Below the pieces are notes generated by a model. The model made no database searches. It saw only the letters and a list, made by a program, of their open reading frames with translations, and was not told the DNA's origin. The position numbers and the translations under genes were made by a program. DNA of 64,000 bases from NCBI GenBank assembly GCA_016788045.1, contig JAEUTG010000043.1:186001-250000 (forward strand), given 5' to 3'. This document shows positions 1-9,388 of the stretch, in pieces. The stretch is from Bacteroidales bacterium (GTDB taxonomy: Bacteria; Bacteroidota; Bacteroidia; Bacteroidales; Lentimicrobiaceae). Every line of letters begins with the position of its first letter. Position 1 is the first letter of the stretch.

Positions 1-1999
1 AGGCTGTGTTGGTCAGGTTGTTGGCCCCGGCAGAAAAAACCAGATTTCCCGCTTTCCTTACCTGCCTTAGCCATGAGCCCTTCAGGTTCAGCAGCGTATA
101 ACTTCCATAGCGAAGGGTGTTGGCATCGTCAAGAAACTGTTTGCCTGTGTACTGAATGTGTGCTGAGATTTCCAGCGTTTCAACAGGCTTCCACGACAAC
201 AGCAATCGGGCAGTCTGATCCGGGATGCCCGGCAGATGATTGCCATCGAAGGTTTTTCCATCGTCGGTAAATGCCGTGAATCGGTTTCGTGAAAAGGTAT
301 AACTAAGGGTGGACCTGAGCATACCGGGGAAATCGGAGAAATCAAGGAGTCGGTGGTGAAGCAGCAGCTCTATTCCCTGATGCCGCGTTTTGCCAGCATT
401 CATGCCTGTAAAGATATCTTCGCTGATGCGTTTGGTGACCAGCAGGTTGCTGAGTTCAATCCAGTAAAGGGTCAGTTCGGCCTCTGATGACTTGCTGAAA
501 AGATTGAATCTGCTTCCTGCTTCATATTGCATGCCCTGTTCAGGTTTGATCGCGGGGTTTACCTCTCCGGCCGGCAACAGTGTTTCTTCGGGGGAAGGCA
601 TGGAGAACCCATGGCCAGCTGATGCGTAAAGGCGCAGGTGTTGGTTTACCGTGTAATTTACGCCTGCACGTGGTGATACAATGAGTGGAAAAATGCGTCT
701 TCCCGACTGATTGCCGTTGGTCGAAAATAAATCACTTAGCTTGTAGAGAATATGGTTCAGGGTACCGGCTACGGAAAAGCTGAGTGCCGGTGAGGGACGG
801 TAGTTCACAATGCCGAAAACGCTCAGCTGGTGGCGGTTTTCACGGTTCTCATTCAGCAAAAGATTATCCTTTTCCAGCTTCCAGGCGTATTGCTCAGATG
901 TCCAGTCAATTCCGAATATCCAGTCAGACAAAGGCCTGAAATAAGTCAATCTGTTGCGGATTCCGATACTCATGGCCTGATCGCTGAGGTCGTTGAAGGG
1001 ACGTCTTTCAAAACTATCGCCCCATTTACCATGAATGGTAAGCTGGTTGCTGAGTTTTGAGGTGGGTATGTTTGTCAGTGTAACACCGGCCAGGGCTTTC
1101 GTGTATTTCTTATAAGCTTTTATGGCCTCCCAGGAGGTTGCAGCTGCCCGGGGATCATTCCTGAACTGTGTTTCACCCAGTGAACTCGGGATTCCGGCCT
1201 TCACATCATTGAGCATCAGGGTTGATTTCAGCAACCATTTGGATTTCTTCCACCGGGCAGTTGATAAAAATGAAGTTCGTCTGGTTTCATTGTTCGACCG
1301 GTAGCCCTCTGATTGCAGGTGGCTGAGACTACCCCAGAAACTGGCACCGTCGGCCTGGGTTGCTCCCGAAACGCTGGTTCTCAGGGTATTGAAACCCCCA
1401 TAATTGAAGTTAAATTTACCTTCACGCTCCAGCAATTCAGGGGTGAATAAACTGATGCTACCACCCAATCCGGAGCCATAAAGTGCAGAAGAAGGCCCCC
1501 GGATGACTTCTATCCGTCCCAGACTCAGAAGATCGAGCTCTTCAGGGGTCGAAACACCATCGGAGGAGGTGAGCGGTATATCGTTGAGGTAAGAACGGAT
1601 GCGGTTGGTATTGTATGGAGTCCTGCTTCCCATGCCCCTGATGACAATGCGGTTTGTTGCATAGGTTCCGCTTTGCATGCTCACACCGGGGATCGTGTTA
1701 AGCGTTGTGGCCAGGTTGGTCGCATCGGCCAGCTTAAGCTCCTCCCCTTTCAGTACTGCCAGATTGCCTGGGAACGTAATCAGATGAGTGCTTAAACGAA
1801 AACTTTCCACCGTGACCAACCCAAGGCTGATCGTGGAATCGCGGGCCTGAAGGCTCTCCGTTTGCTCTGCTGAATGCTGGGCCATCGTTGTCTGCATCCC
1901 GGGAAGGAATGGCAGAAGGCACGACAGGCCGATGATGAAAATACAGGTTAAGTTCAAAGTTCTGAAATTAAGAAATTCCGGTTCCGCTTTCCGATTCAT
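1..1999 (-). CDS. TonB-dependent outer membrane receptor, 3' end outside window
   Basis: This frame stays open from an ATG at 1999 to the window edge (666 codons visible, no stop), so the C-terminus is missing. Residues about 13-41 form a hydrophobic leader. A plug domain follows at about 65-190, recognisable from TIPGVSMQSG, VIRGMGSRTPYNTNRIR and DLLSLGRIEVIRGPSSALYGSG. The rest alternates as outer membrane beta strands and ends near a typical NNLTNT strand. It lacks the N-terminal carboxypeptidase-like domain found in SusC proteins, so it resembles siderophore, metal or cofactor receptors more than polysaccharide SusC proteins. Role: TonB/ExbBD-driven import of a bound ligand across the outer membrane. 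The ligand cannot be told from sequence. The next gene on the same strand, a PQQ-type sugar dehydrogenase, lies upstream and may be independent. Confidence 0.93.
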   Translation of the reverse strand, partial: MNRKAEPEFLNFRTLNLTCIFIIGLSCLLPFLPGMQTTMAQHSAEQTESLQARDSTISLGLVTVESFRLSTHLITFPGNLAVLKGEELKLADATNLATTLNTIPGVSMQSGTYATNRIVIRGMGSRTPYNTNRIRSYLNDIPLTSSDGVSTPEELDLLSLGRIEVIRGPSSALYGSGLGGSISLFTPELLEREGKFNFNYGGFNTLRTSVSGATQADGASFWGSLSHLQSEGYRSNNETRRTSFLSTARWKKSKWLLKSTLMLNDVKAGIPSSLGETQFRNDPRAAATSWEAIKAYKKYTKALAGVTLTNIPTSKLSNQLTIHGKWGDSFERRPFNDLSDQAMSIGIRNRLTYFRPLSDWIFGIDWTSEQYAWKLEKDNLLLNENRENRHQLSVFGIVNYRPSPALSFSVAGTLNHILYKLSDLFSTNGNQSGRRIFPLIVSPRAGVNYTVNQHLRLYASAGHGFSMPSPEETLLPAGEVNPAIKPEQGMQYEAGSRFNLFSKSSEAELTLYWIELSNLLVTKRISEDIFTGMNAGKTRHQGIELLLHHRLLDFSDFPGMLRSTLSYTFSRNRFTAFTDDGKTFDGNHLPGIPDQTARLLLSWKPVETLEISAHIQYTGKQFLDDANTLRYGSYTLLNLKGSWLRQVRKAGNLVFSAGANNLTNTA

Positions 2000-2136
2000 G
2001 CCCGGGTATAGTATCAAGAACCGCCGATAGCACAGTAAAGGGCCTGACCTGGCAGCTGAAGGCGGGAACATGGGCTTACAGAATGGTAAAATCAGATGCA
2101 AAATGTGCCTATGGTCATGGTTCAGGACAGTTTGCT

Positions 2137-3570
2137 TTATTGTGTTTCCAGGGGCATAAGCCTGAGTATCTTCCCCGGGTTTTCAGTGGCAACATAAATC
2201 AACCCGTCAGTACCGACTACCACATTCCGCACCCGGCCAACACCCTGAAGCAGTTTTTCGGTATGCGCTACCGAATGTCCGTTGAGAACTACCCTTTCAA
2301 GGTATTCAAATCGCAATGAGCCTATAAACAGGTTGTTTTCCCATTTTTTATACCTGTTTCCGGTTAGGAAAGCCATTCCGCAAGGAGCGATGGAGGGGGT
2401 CCAGTAATAAACAGGCTGCTCCATGCCCTCCTTTTCAGTTAATTCGGTCAGTATCGTACCGTTGTAGTTGATTCCGTAAGAAATTACCGGCCAGCCATAG
2501 TTTTTACCTGGCTCGGCGAGGTTTAATTCGTCGCCACCGCGGGGGCCATGCTCCGAAACCCACAATTCCCCTGTCACCGGATTGATGGATGTCCCCTGTG
2601 GGTTCCTGTGTCCGTAACTATAAACAGAAGGAACCACTCCCTTAACATTTACAAACGGATTGTCTTCCGGAATTGAGCCATCGTCGTTGATGCGGTGGAT
2701 TTTTCCGTTGGCATTGCCAAGGTTCTGGGGAAATTCGAAGTGTTGTCCACGGTCACCGATCCCGAAAAACAGGTGTCCTTTGCCGTCAAAAGCCAGCTTG
2801 CACCCATAATGATGTGATCTGTCGGTAAATGGTTCTCCCTGAAAAATCACCTGCTGGTTCACCAGTTTGTTGTCTTCGAGCTTTGCTCGCATAATGGCAG
2901 TATTGCTTCTGGTTTTTCCTGCTTCGGGACTCAGGGCACTGTAAGCAAAATAAATCCAGCCATTTTTGGTGTAGTCAGGATGCAGGCATACATCAAGCAA
3001 ACCTCCCTGCCCTTCTGCCCTTAATGGTGGGAGGCCTTCGATTGGAGGGGAAAGTTTACCATTGGAAAAACGGTGCATTGTTCCGGCCCTTTCTGTGATA
3101 AGCAGGTCACCCCCTGGAAGGAAGGCCAGGCCCCAGGGAACTTCCAGCCCGGTAACCATAGTTTCTACGATGAAGTTCTGTACTTCGGAAACAACAACAT
3201 CACCCGCAACAGCCGCCGGCTTCAACAGGCTTCTGTCTGCAGGAATTCCTTTCCTGACATAGGCTGCCAGTTCTTCAACCGCGGCAGCAGAGAAAGTCTT
3301 TTCAAAAGAGGGCATCCCGTCTTCTTCTATGCCCATTGTAATGCTCCGGATTATTGAAGCGTTTCCCGTTTCATCCATCCATTTTTTGGCCGCAAATTTC
3401 TCAAGGTTTTCACCATGGCATCCCGCACAGTAGTTCTGGTAATTCACGGCTGCCGCATTGTCAGCGGAAGAACTGCCTTTCTCTGACCTGCTTTGCATGG
3501 ATACAAGCCCGGCCATGATGGCAAAAGCCGCCGCAGTGATCCCAATAGATATAAACATTGTTTGTTTCAA
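2137..3570 (-). CDS. Cytochrome c-fused PQQ-dependent glucose/sorbosone dehydrogenase
   Basis: 477 residues. An N-terminal hydrophobic segment (about 8-25) is a signal peptide or anchor, so the protein is periplasmic. A small class I cytochrome c domain covers about 43-110, with the haem motif CAGCH at 48-52 and a probable axial Met in DGMPSF (M86). A six-bladed propeller of the glucose/sorbosone dehydrogenase family (GSDH, PF07995) fills about 130-475, with VPWGLAFLPGGDLLITE, HRNPQGTSINP and SEHGPRGGDELN. Family members oxidise sugars with pyrroloquinoline quinone; the fused haem would pass the electrons on. The exact sugar is unknown. No PQQ synthesis gene is in the window, so the cofactor must come from elsewhere or be scavenged. 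The neighbouring TonB receptor could import PQQ or a metal, but that is only a guess. Confidence 0.9.
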   Translation of the reverse strand: MKQTMFISIGITAAAFAIMAGLVSMQSRSEKGSSSADNAAAVNYQNYCAGCHGENLEKFAAKKWMDETGNASIIRSITMGIEEDGMPSFEKTFSAAAVEELAAYVRKGIPADRSLLKPAAVAGDVVVSEVQNFIVETMVTGLEVPWGLAFLPGGDLLITERAGTMHRFSNGKLSPPIEGLPPLRAEGQGGLLDVCLHPDYTKNGWIYFAYSALSPEAGKTRSNTAIMRAKLEDNKLVNQQVIFQGEPFTDRSHHYGCKLAFDGKGHLFFGIGDRGQHFEFPQNLGNANGKIHRINDDGSIPEDNPFVNVKGVVPSVYSYGHRNPQGTSINPVTGELWVSEHGPRGGDELNLAEPGKNYGWPVISYGINYNGTILTELTEKEGMEQPVYYWTPSIAPCGMAFLTGNRYKKWENNLFIGSLRFEYLERVVLNGHSVAHTEKLLQGVGRVRNVVVGTDGLIYVATENPGKILRLMPLETQ

Positions 3571-3744
3571 GGTTGAAGGGTATTGTTGTTAAGTCATGTC
3601 AGTATAAACAGTTTTTACAAGTCGTTTGTTGCAAAAATCAGGACTTCAGCGAAATATAGATTGATTCCCCGGGGATCGGTTTGCGGTTGGATGCTATACC
3701 TGTAAAGGCACCCTCAGGTAACTTGTCGTGGTCATCAACAGGAA

Positions 3745-3771
3745 CGGGCACAGGTCTTTGACCTGTGCCCG
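3745..3771. terminator. Strong 12-bp hairpin downstream of the long T9SS gene
   Basis: A perfect 12-bp inverted repeat (CGGGCACAGGTC, loop TTT, then its complement) lies 29 bp past the stop of the gene at 3800-7912. Neither strand has a convincing T-tract after the stem, so it may be a factor-assisted terminator, an RNA-stabilising 3' stem, or one copy of a dispersed palindromic repeat. Confidence 0.45.
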
Positions 3772-3799
3772 CGTACCTATTCACTGACCTGTTCAATGA

Positions 3800-6700
3800 T
3801 TAGTGAATCACTGTCATTTTCTTTGATTGTGAGAATCTTCCGGCTTGAAGTTTGTAAAAATAGATTCCGTTGCTGAGTTTCTCCGCATTCAGGACGACCA
3901 CATGCCGGCCGGCCGGTTTAGATTCATCCACCAATCTGATCACTTCTTTTCCCTCAATGTTATAAAGGGTCAGGGAAACAGGAACTTCAGCGTTCAGACT
4001 ATAGCTGATGGTTGTTTCACGGCTCACCGGGTTCGGGTAGTTTTGCTCCAGGCTGAAACCGGAAAAAACCGGCGATTGTGGCTCTGCAACAGATACTTCA
4101 CCAAGGCTGAACTCACCCGTTGCCACTGGACTGCCAGCATAAGCAGCATCCACAGTACTGAGGATCCATGTGTAATTGCCGCTTCCAAGACCCGTCAGAA
4201 GCCATTCGGTGACTGCGCTTACATTTCCGGGTTCGGGGGTACGCGCCGGCAATGTTACCGGAACATTGTCCCTGAACAACCCGAGTTGGTAGGTCAGTGC
4301 ATCCGGAGGGGTGTGGTCGTCGTCGCCGGGCAACCAGGTGAGCAATACAGTATTTTCATTTTGCTTGTTCGATTCAAGCCCTGATGGAGCCAGGGGTGCG
4401 AGGTTGAGCCCGGGAGCGTCGTTGCGGTAGAGGTGCATCTGCGCTTCCACCAGACCGTTACCACCTGGTACAAAATACTGTCCGGCAATAAAATAATCAA
4501 GGTCACCGTCGCCATCAATGTCCAGCCACGAGAATGTCCCGCCACGGTCACCACTGGCCCGGGGTGCCGGCAGCTCATTGCCTGAATCGGTGAAAATTCC
4601 GCCATCGTTGGCATATATCCGGGCCCGCCCTTCTATGTTTGTTCCTGAATTATAGTTGCCTGCCACCAGGATATCCATGTCACCATCAGAATCGTAGTCG
4701 GCCCAGGTAGCCGCTGTAAGATCGAACCAACCCTCTCCGGAAAGATCGGAAATCACTTCCAACGGAATATAAGTCTCATCTTCATTCCGGTAAATGCGTA
4801 ATGCCATATGGGTAAACGAGCCATCCTCCTCCCGGATGCTGCCTGCCAAAAGGATATCAAGATCCCCGTCACTGTCGAAATCGCCCCACTGGGCTTCTCC
4901 ATGATCAAGGGCTACATTGCTGAGTATATCGCTCTGGGTAAAAACATCATTGCCATCGTTCCTGTATCGACGGATAAAGCTTTCGCCTGTCAGAGGAGCC
5001 ACATTCACCAGCAGCAGGTCAAGATCCTGATCACCATCGGCATCGGCCCAAGCACTCTGTGCATGGGAGGTTGCAGGGAATGCTGCTGCTGTCTCCGAAA
5101 AGACATATCCTCCGTTGGCGTCAATGCCATCATTCCGCAACAGTCTGGTACTGTATGTGAAGCTCTCAAAGTCGAACACTGAGGGAACCAGAAGGTCCGG
5201 ATCACCATCATTGTCATAATCTGCCCAGGTAATGGAACGAAGGTCAAATTCAGCCTGGCTGTTGTCTTCCCAGTAACCAGGAAGGTTTGTATCGGTCATA
5301 ACCAGCGAACCACCGTCGTTGCGGTAGATAACGGTATTTGTGTCTGATCCTGCCACCAGGTCAAGGTCACTGTCTCCGTCAACATCAGCCCAGGCTAAAT
5401 CTGAACTTCCTGTTGTCAGTTCGCCCAGGGAAACCTCCGTGTAGAAAAACTCCCATTCGGTTCCGCCTGCCGGTCCATCGTTTCGCAACAGCACCAACCT
5501 GTCTTCAACACTCTCGTTATAAACAACATAATAGCCAAGAACAGCAATATCTGTATCACCGTCACTGTCAAAATCTGCCGGAGCCGTGGTAATGACCCAG
5601 AAATCTTCATCCTGTGGAGTCATAAACAAAGGATCGGGAGGGGTTATTTCAGTAAAGACGCCATAAGTACCGCCGGGTCCGGGTTGCGCAACTACAATGT
5701 TGAACACATTGCCGGCGTCTCCGTCATCGTCGGTTACCGTAAGTGAAACTACATAGGTATTCGCAGTAAGGTAGGTGTGTTGTGGATTCTGAAGATCAGA
5801 GATGGTACCGTCGCCGAAATCCCAGGCCCAACTCATGATCGACCCGTCAGCATCATTACTCTGATCCGTAAAGTCCACCGTAAAGCCATCAGCCTGAAAT
5901 GAAAAGGCAGCAATCGGGGGCTGGTTGAGCGGGGGTGATGGAGGCCCGGTAAACTGCTCGATATAACCCTGAAAGCCAGCCAGCCATGCATCCCCGGCCG
6001 GGCTGGCAGCTACGGCATTAAAATAGCCCGAACCCTGAGATCCTGCCAGCATCACAGACCAGTTTTGCCCGCCGGTGGAAGAATAATAAACTGCATTGCT
6101 GTTGGTGCTTACCCACAGTTCATTTTCACCGGTGAGGTAAATGTCAGTAAGGTCGTCAAGCGAATTGGGGGTTGGCAGGATCTCCCAGCTCAGGCCTCCG
6201 TCAGCGGTACGGAAAGCCTCTCCCCACATCCCCACGGCATACCCGATGCCTGAATTATAAAAATCCATGTCGCGCAACTGATGGGAACCTGGAATCTCTC
6301 CCTGAACCCAACTGGCCCCGTTATCCTGACTATAATAGAACAATCCCGAAGCATTTGCCGCCCAAACAGCAGAACCTTCAGCATCAACAGCAATGTAAGC
6401 GCCCTGTACTTCAGCAACCGGCTGCCAGGTGTTTCCTCCGTCAGTTGTACTGTAGAGGGCACTGACATCATACCCGCTTCCGGCAATCCAACCCTGCGTG
6501 GGTGTTGTGAAATGAACATCTTCGGCTGAAAAAAGTCCTGCTGGCAATCCGGGCACCGCAGTCCAGGTGTTGCCGCTGTTGTTGCTGAGATAAACCTGAC
6601 CCGTTTCGGCCACTATCGCCAGATTGTTCTGGTCAATGAGCTGGACTGCCCTGAGGTGCTCAGGGGAAATCTGTTCGCCAAGCAACCAGAGCGCAGATCC

Positions 6701-7912
6701 GGAATTCCTGAGTATGGTTCCGTTCTCGCCAACTGCCAGGAGGCTTCCGTTGTCAAAACGGACAACATCATTCAATGTATTGCCACTTCCGCTGGAAATC
6801 TGGTTCCAGCTCAGCCCTCCATCAATTGTTTTAACAACAAAACCGTTGCCAAAGGCAAAATATCCTGTTTGCGAATCAGCAAATACAGGCACCGAACTGC
6901 TCAGGTACCCGACCTGCGGGCCGGGCGATGAAAATGTCTGCAACCATGTCAGGCCTGAATCATCAGAGTGATAAATGTTCCCCTGCTGATCAGCAGCAAC
7001 CAGGGTTTCTGCATCAACAACAACGAAATCGATGATGCCTTCCGGGATGATTTCTCCCAGATCGGTCCAGGTAAGTCCACCATCAGCCGAACGGAATACC
7101 CGGTCATCATAATCAGGGAAGTCGCCACTGCGGCCCCAGGCAAGAACCACACTTCCGGAAACAATAGTCAGTTGAGTACGCCCTGCGGCATCGGATCCGG
7201 AGGCCCAGGTTGCTCCACCATCGGCTGAACGGATAAAACTGCCGTTTGAGATTCCCACTACCTCTGATGCTGAAAGGTAGGCTACAGCCAATGTACTTCC
7301 GGTATATACCGTCGAAAAAGTGAGCCCTCCATCGGCGGTTCTGAGGATTGCATTGCCGGAAACTCCAAGTCCGTTGAGATCGTTGATGAAATCATACTGA
7401 AAAATCCCCTCCGGTGATTCAACCCATTCATCACCCCCGTTAAGGGAGATATACTGCCCGAAATTGCCTGTAGCCAATCCGAAAGCCGGGGTATAAAACT
7501 TCATGAAATAAGTGGATCCGAGAAAAGGAAGCTGAACCCAGGTAGCACCTCCGTCAGAGGTTCTGTAATTGTCATTTCCGTAAGCCCAGCCCTTCTGTTC
7601 ATCAAGAAAGTAAATTCCGTTGAAAGGCTCATAAAGCGAAAAAGGTACATCACGCTGCACCCAGGTGGTTCCTCCGTCGTTCGACTCAAACAGGGCGCCG
7701 CTGTTGTCGGAAGGATTGTCATCGGTAGCAAGAAATACCCTTCCTGATGCAGGTGCTGCGATACCCCTGATGTCGAGCATGGTAGGTAGCGGGCTTTGTG
7801 TATTCCACTGGGCAATCACGGCAGGAGTGAAAAGCCCGGAAATGAGGGTTAATAAGTACATTTTCCATAATCCGGAAATCTGAAATCTGAAGTAAATAAA
7901 TTTCTTTCTCAT
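3800..7912 (-). CDS. Giant secreted protein: Ycf48-like repeats, PKD, FG-GAP repeats, T9SS sorting domain
   Basis: 1370 residues. A leader ending in VIAQ is followed by about 600 residues of BNR/Ycf48-like propeller repeats, each with a DGGxTW-type asp box (SNDGGTTW, TSDGGATW, TADGGLSW). A PKD domain sits at about 660-740 (WDFGDGTISDLQNPQHTY). Seven FG-GAP/VCBS repeats with DxDxDxD calcium loops lie at about 770-1145 (DFDSDGDTD, DYDNDGDPD, DIDGDGDLD). A fibronectin-like stretch and a type-A T9SS C-terminal domain (FSLEQNYPNPVSRET ... GIYFYKLQAG) close it. It is predicted to be secreted through the T9SS and anchored or released at the surface; molecular role unknown, probably adhesive or structural. 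The first 17 codons include a heptamer repeat, and an internal ATG at 7861 is an alternative start, although it would leave a leader without positive charge. Confidence 0.9.
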   Translation of the reverse strand: MRKKFIYFRFQISGLWKMYLLTLISGLFTPAVIAQWNTQSPLPTMLDIRGIAAPASGRVFLATDDNPSDNSGALFESNDGGTTWVQRDVPFSLYEPFNGIYFLDEQKGWAYGNDNYRTSDGGATWVQLPFLGSTYFMKFYTPAFGLATGNFGQYISLNGGDEWVESPEGIFQYDFINDLNGLGVSGNAILRTADGGLTFSTVYTGSTLAVAYLSASEVVGISNGSFIRSADGGATWASGSDAAGRTQLTIVSGSVVLAWGRSGDFPDYDDRVFRSADGGLTWTDLGEIIPEGIIDFVVVDAETLVAADQQGNIYHSDDSGLTWLQTFSSPGPQVGYLSSSVPVFADSQTGYFAFGNGFVVKTIDGGLSWNQISSGSGNTLNDVVRFDNGSLLAVGENGTILRNSGSALWLLGEQISPEHLRAVQLIDQNNLAIVAETGQVYLSNNSGNTWTAVPGLPAGLFSAEDVHFTTPTQGWIAGSGYDVSALYSTTDGGNTWQPVAEVQGAYIAVDAEGSAVWAANASGLFYYSQDNGASWVQGEIPGSHQLRDMDFYNSGIGYAVGMWGEAFRTADGGLSWEILPTPNSLDDLTDIYLTGENELWVSTNSNAVYYSSTGGQNWSVMLAGSQGSGYFNAVAASPAGDAWLAGFQGYIEQFTGPPSPPLNQPPIAAFSFQADGFTVDFTDQSNDADGSIMSWAWDFGDGTISDLQNPQHTYLTANTYVVSLTVTDDDGDAGNVFNIVVAQPGPGGTYGVFTEITPPDPLFMTPQDEDFWVITTAPADFDSDGDTDIAVLGYYVVYNESVEDRLVLLRNDGPAGGTEWEFFYTEVSLGELTTGSSDLAWADVDGDSDLDLVAGSDTNTVIYRNDGGSLVMTDTNLPGYWEDNSQAEFDLRSITWADYDNDGDPDLLVPSVFDFESFTYSTRLLRNDGIDANGGYVFSETAAAFPATSHAQSAWADADGDQDLDLLLVNVAPLTGESFIRRYRNDGNDVFTQSDILSNVALDHGEAQWGDFDSDGDLDILLAGSIREEDGSFTHMALRIYRNEDETYIPLEVISDLSGEGWFDLTAATWADYDSDGDMDILVAGNYNSGTNIEGRARIYANDGGIFTDSGNELPAPRASGDRGGTFSWLDIDGDGDLDYFIAGQYFVPGGNGLVEAQMHLYRNDAPGLNLAPLAPSGLESNKQNENTVLLTWLPGDDDHTPPDALTYQLGLFRDNVPVTLPARTPEPGNVSAVTEWLLTGLGSGNYTWILSTVDAAYAGSPVATGEFSLGEVSVAEPQSPVFSGFSLEQNYPNPVSRETTISYSLNAEVPVSLTLYNIEGKEVIRLVDESKPAGRHVVVLNAEKLSNGIYFYKLQAGRFSQSKKMTVIH
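7874..7890. repeat. Short heptanucleotide array (GAAATCT)
   Basis: Two full copies and part of a third of a 7-bp unit, GAAATCT. On the minus strand it falls in codons 8-13 of the gene starting at 7912. It is one of several 7-bp arrays in this window; the others are intergenic. Confidence 0.6.
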
Positions 7913-8363
7913 TTGTCTGATGTTTTAAACAACGCAAAGAAACATTGCCCGACCGAGGAGAAAAAAGAAATGTTCCTTAACAAGAAAATATAAGCACCTA
8001 ACGGGTAGAAATAGGCTCTTAACAGATTGCTGGTTCTGATCGGCTGTTGGGCAAGTACCCTAAACTGTTGCAGGTGAATCTGAGAATATTTGAGGTTTTC
8101 AGCTATTTGTCAGTCAGGATACGATCAAGCCTTCCTGGAAATTGACTATCAGATTTTTATCACGATCCGTGCAGGGATGGTCTCTGAATGGCGATCAGCG
8201 GCAGGGATAAGAAGATAGACCTCTGTGCACTGCATAAGACCTTAAGGGAAAGCCATGTGAAAAAATCGGGTTCCCGCTTGTGATGAAGTGTGTTGAAACT
8301 TATGGTTTGGATCAAACCATCGTTGAATCTATGGAGCCAATCTGCAGAACTGCAGCCGATAAA
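7913..8363. other. Intergenic region without a recognisable gene
   Basis: 451 bp between the T9SS gene and the STAS-like gene. No credible ORF, tRNA or strong hairpin was seen. The part next to 7912 should hold the promoter of the long gene; a TTTCTTTG on the minus strand is close to the TAnnTTTG element but has no good partner upstream. Confidence 0.4.
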
Positions 8364-8735
8364 TCAGTTATCTGACCCCAGCCAGGCAACTGCCTCCTCC
8401 ATATCCGTAGTCACTTTAACCATAAGCCCACGGTTTTGCGAAACGGTCTCAAAAAAATTACCATCGCTCACATTCTCTTTACTACAGACCAGGGCAATCT
8501 TCACCAGGCTGGAAACATAGGCAACGGCTTGTTCGGCCAGGTCGAAGGTATCGAAAACAGAGAGTCTGTACTTCAGCTCGCGTTCGTCACAGAGTATCAT
8601 CCCCGAACTGTTTTCCATTGCGGCTTCAATTATGGCTTTTCCGTAAGCAAGTACTTCTTCCAGACTTTCATCCTCACCGGAAGCATGCACTTTAAGTAAC
8701 CTGCCTTCAGGAACAATTGAGTAAGTGATTGACAT
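8364..8735 (-). CDS. Small STAS/SpoIIAA-like protein
   Basis: 123 residues, no signal peptide and no membrane segment, so cytoplasmic. The alternating beta-alpha pattern (MSITYSIVPEGRLLKVHASG, then helix EVLAYGKAIIEAAMEN, strand GMILCDERELKY, helix DTFDLAEQAVAYVSS, strand KIALVCSK) and the closing helix TDMEEAVAWLG match small STAS-fold proteins common in Bacteroidota. No phosphorylatable serine motif typical of anti-anti-sigma factors is evident. The gene stands alone between long non-coding stretches. Function unknown; the fold assignment is from pattern only. Confidence 0.7.
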   Translation of the reverse strand: MSITYSIVPEGRLLKVHASGEDESLEEVLAYGKAIIEAAMENSSGMILCDERELKYRLSVFDTFDLAEQAVAYVSSLVKIALVCSKENVSDGNFFETVSQNRGLMVKVTTDMEEAVAWLGSDN

Positions 8736-8868
8736 GTCTGAAGTAATTGGGATGATGTAATCAAAGATAACTGTTTAAAGGCCAGAATCCATCAGCCGTA
8801 GTCAGGGTTTATATGATCCCGGAAGGGCAAAAAAGTTCACCTGCCTGTTACCAGCTTTGCAGTTGATT

Positions 8869-9183
8869 TCAGCCTTTGCGTTTCCCGCAGGCTTTGCTTC
8901 CGCCGAGTAAGCTCCAGCCTCCGCTGCCAAGCAAAAATCCAAAAGCATACCATACACCGTTGTTGTTGGGTGCATAAACAGTAATATCATCACGCCAGAT
9001 CATCAGCACCAGATCAACAGGGGCAATGATACCGTGCCACAATCCATACCAGAAACCGTAGGTACGGCCGGTTAAACATTCATGAACAGCTTCATTGTTC
9101 GCACATCCTGACATCAGAATAAGCGCTGCTACCAGCAGAATTAAAAATACAATTCCATTCGTTGTAACAAGCTTTTTCATCAT
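8869..9183 (-). CDS. Small conserved lipoprotein / membrane protein
   Basis: 105 residues from the ATG at 9183 (a second ATG follows at 9180). AGAGG lies about 10 bases upstream of 9183, which supports this start over the one at 9234. The N-terminus is a lipoprotein signal with lipobox LMSGC, followed by a segment rich in Trp, Gly and Phe: TYGFWYGLWHGIIAPVDLVL, then a conserved-looking NNNGVWYAFGFLLGSGG. I recognise this pattern as a widespread uncharacterised small protein (WHG-I-AP ... NNG-WY-FGF). It would be inserted in or tethered to the membrane. The C-terminal tail is basic (KACGKRKG). Function unknown. Confidence 0.78.
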   Translation of the reverse strand: MMKKLVTTNGIVFLILLVAALILMSGCANNEAVHECLTGRTYGFWYGLWHGIIAPVDLVLMIWRDDITVYAPNNNGVWYAFGFLLGSGGWSLLGGSKACGKRKG

Positions 9184-9325
9184 GCTGAATTTGCCTCTAA
9201 AATATAAAATTTTCCTGTCTGCAAAAAAAATCATACCTATGAAAAGTGATAAAAGTCAATGAATCAACATCCTCACATCGCAGCTGGTAACCGCTCTTCC
9301 ATACTCCTGTGAATTTGCCTCATAC

Positions 9326-9354
9326 TTGTTCACTCAAAATTTTCCGTATATTTG
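9326..9354 (+). promoter_or_regulatory. Promoter of the LacI-type regulator gene
   Basis: TTG at 9326-9328 is separated by 18 bp from TATATTTG at 9347-9354, a full match to the Bacteroidota -7 element TAnnTTTG. Transcription would start near 9360. This rules out the in-frame ATG at 9326 as the start codon and supports the ATG at 9389. Confidence 0.68.
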
Positions 9355-9388
9355 GTTCTGTGAGCAACATAACAATATTCGGACTTCT

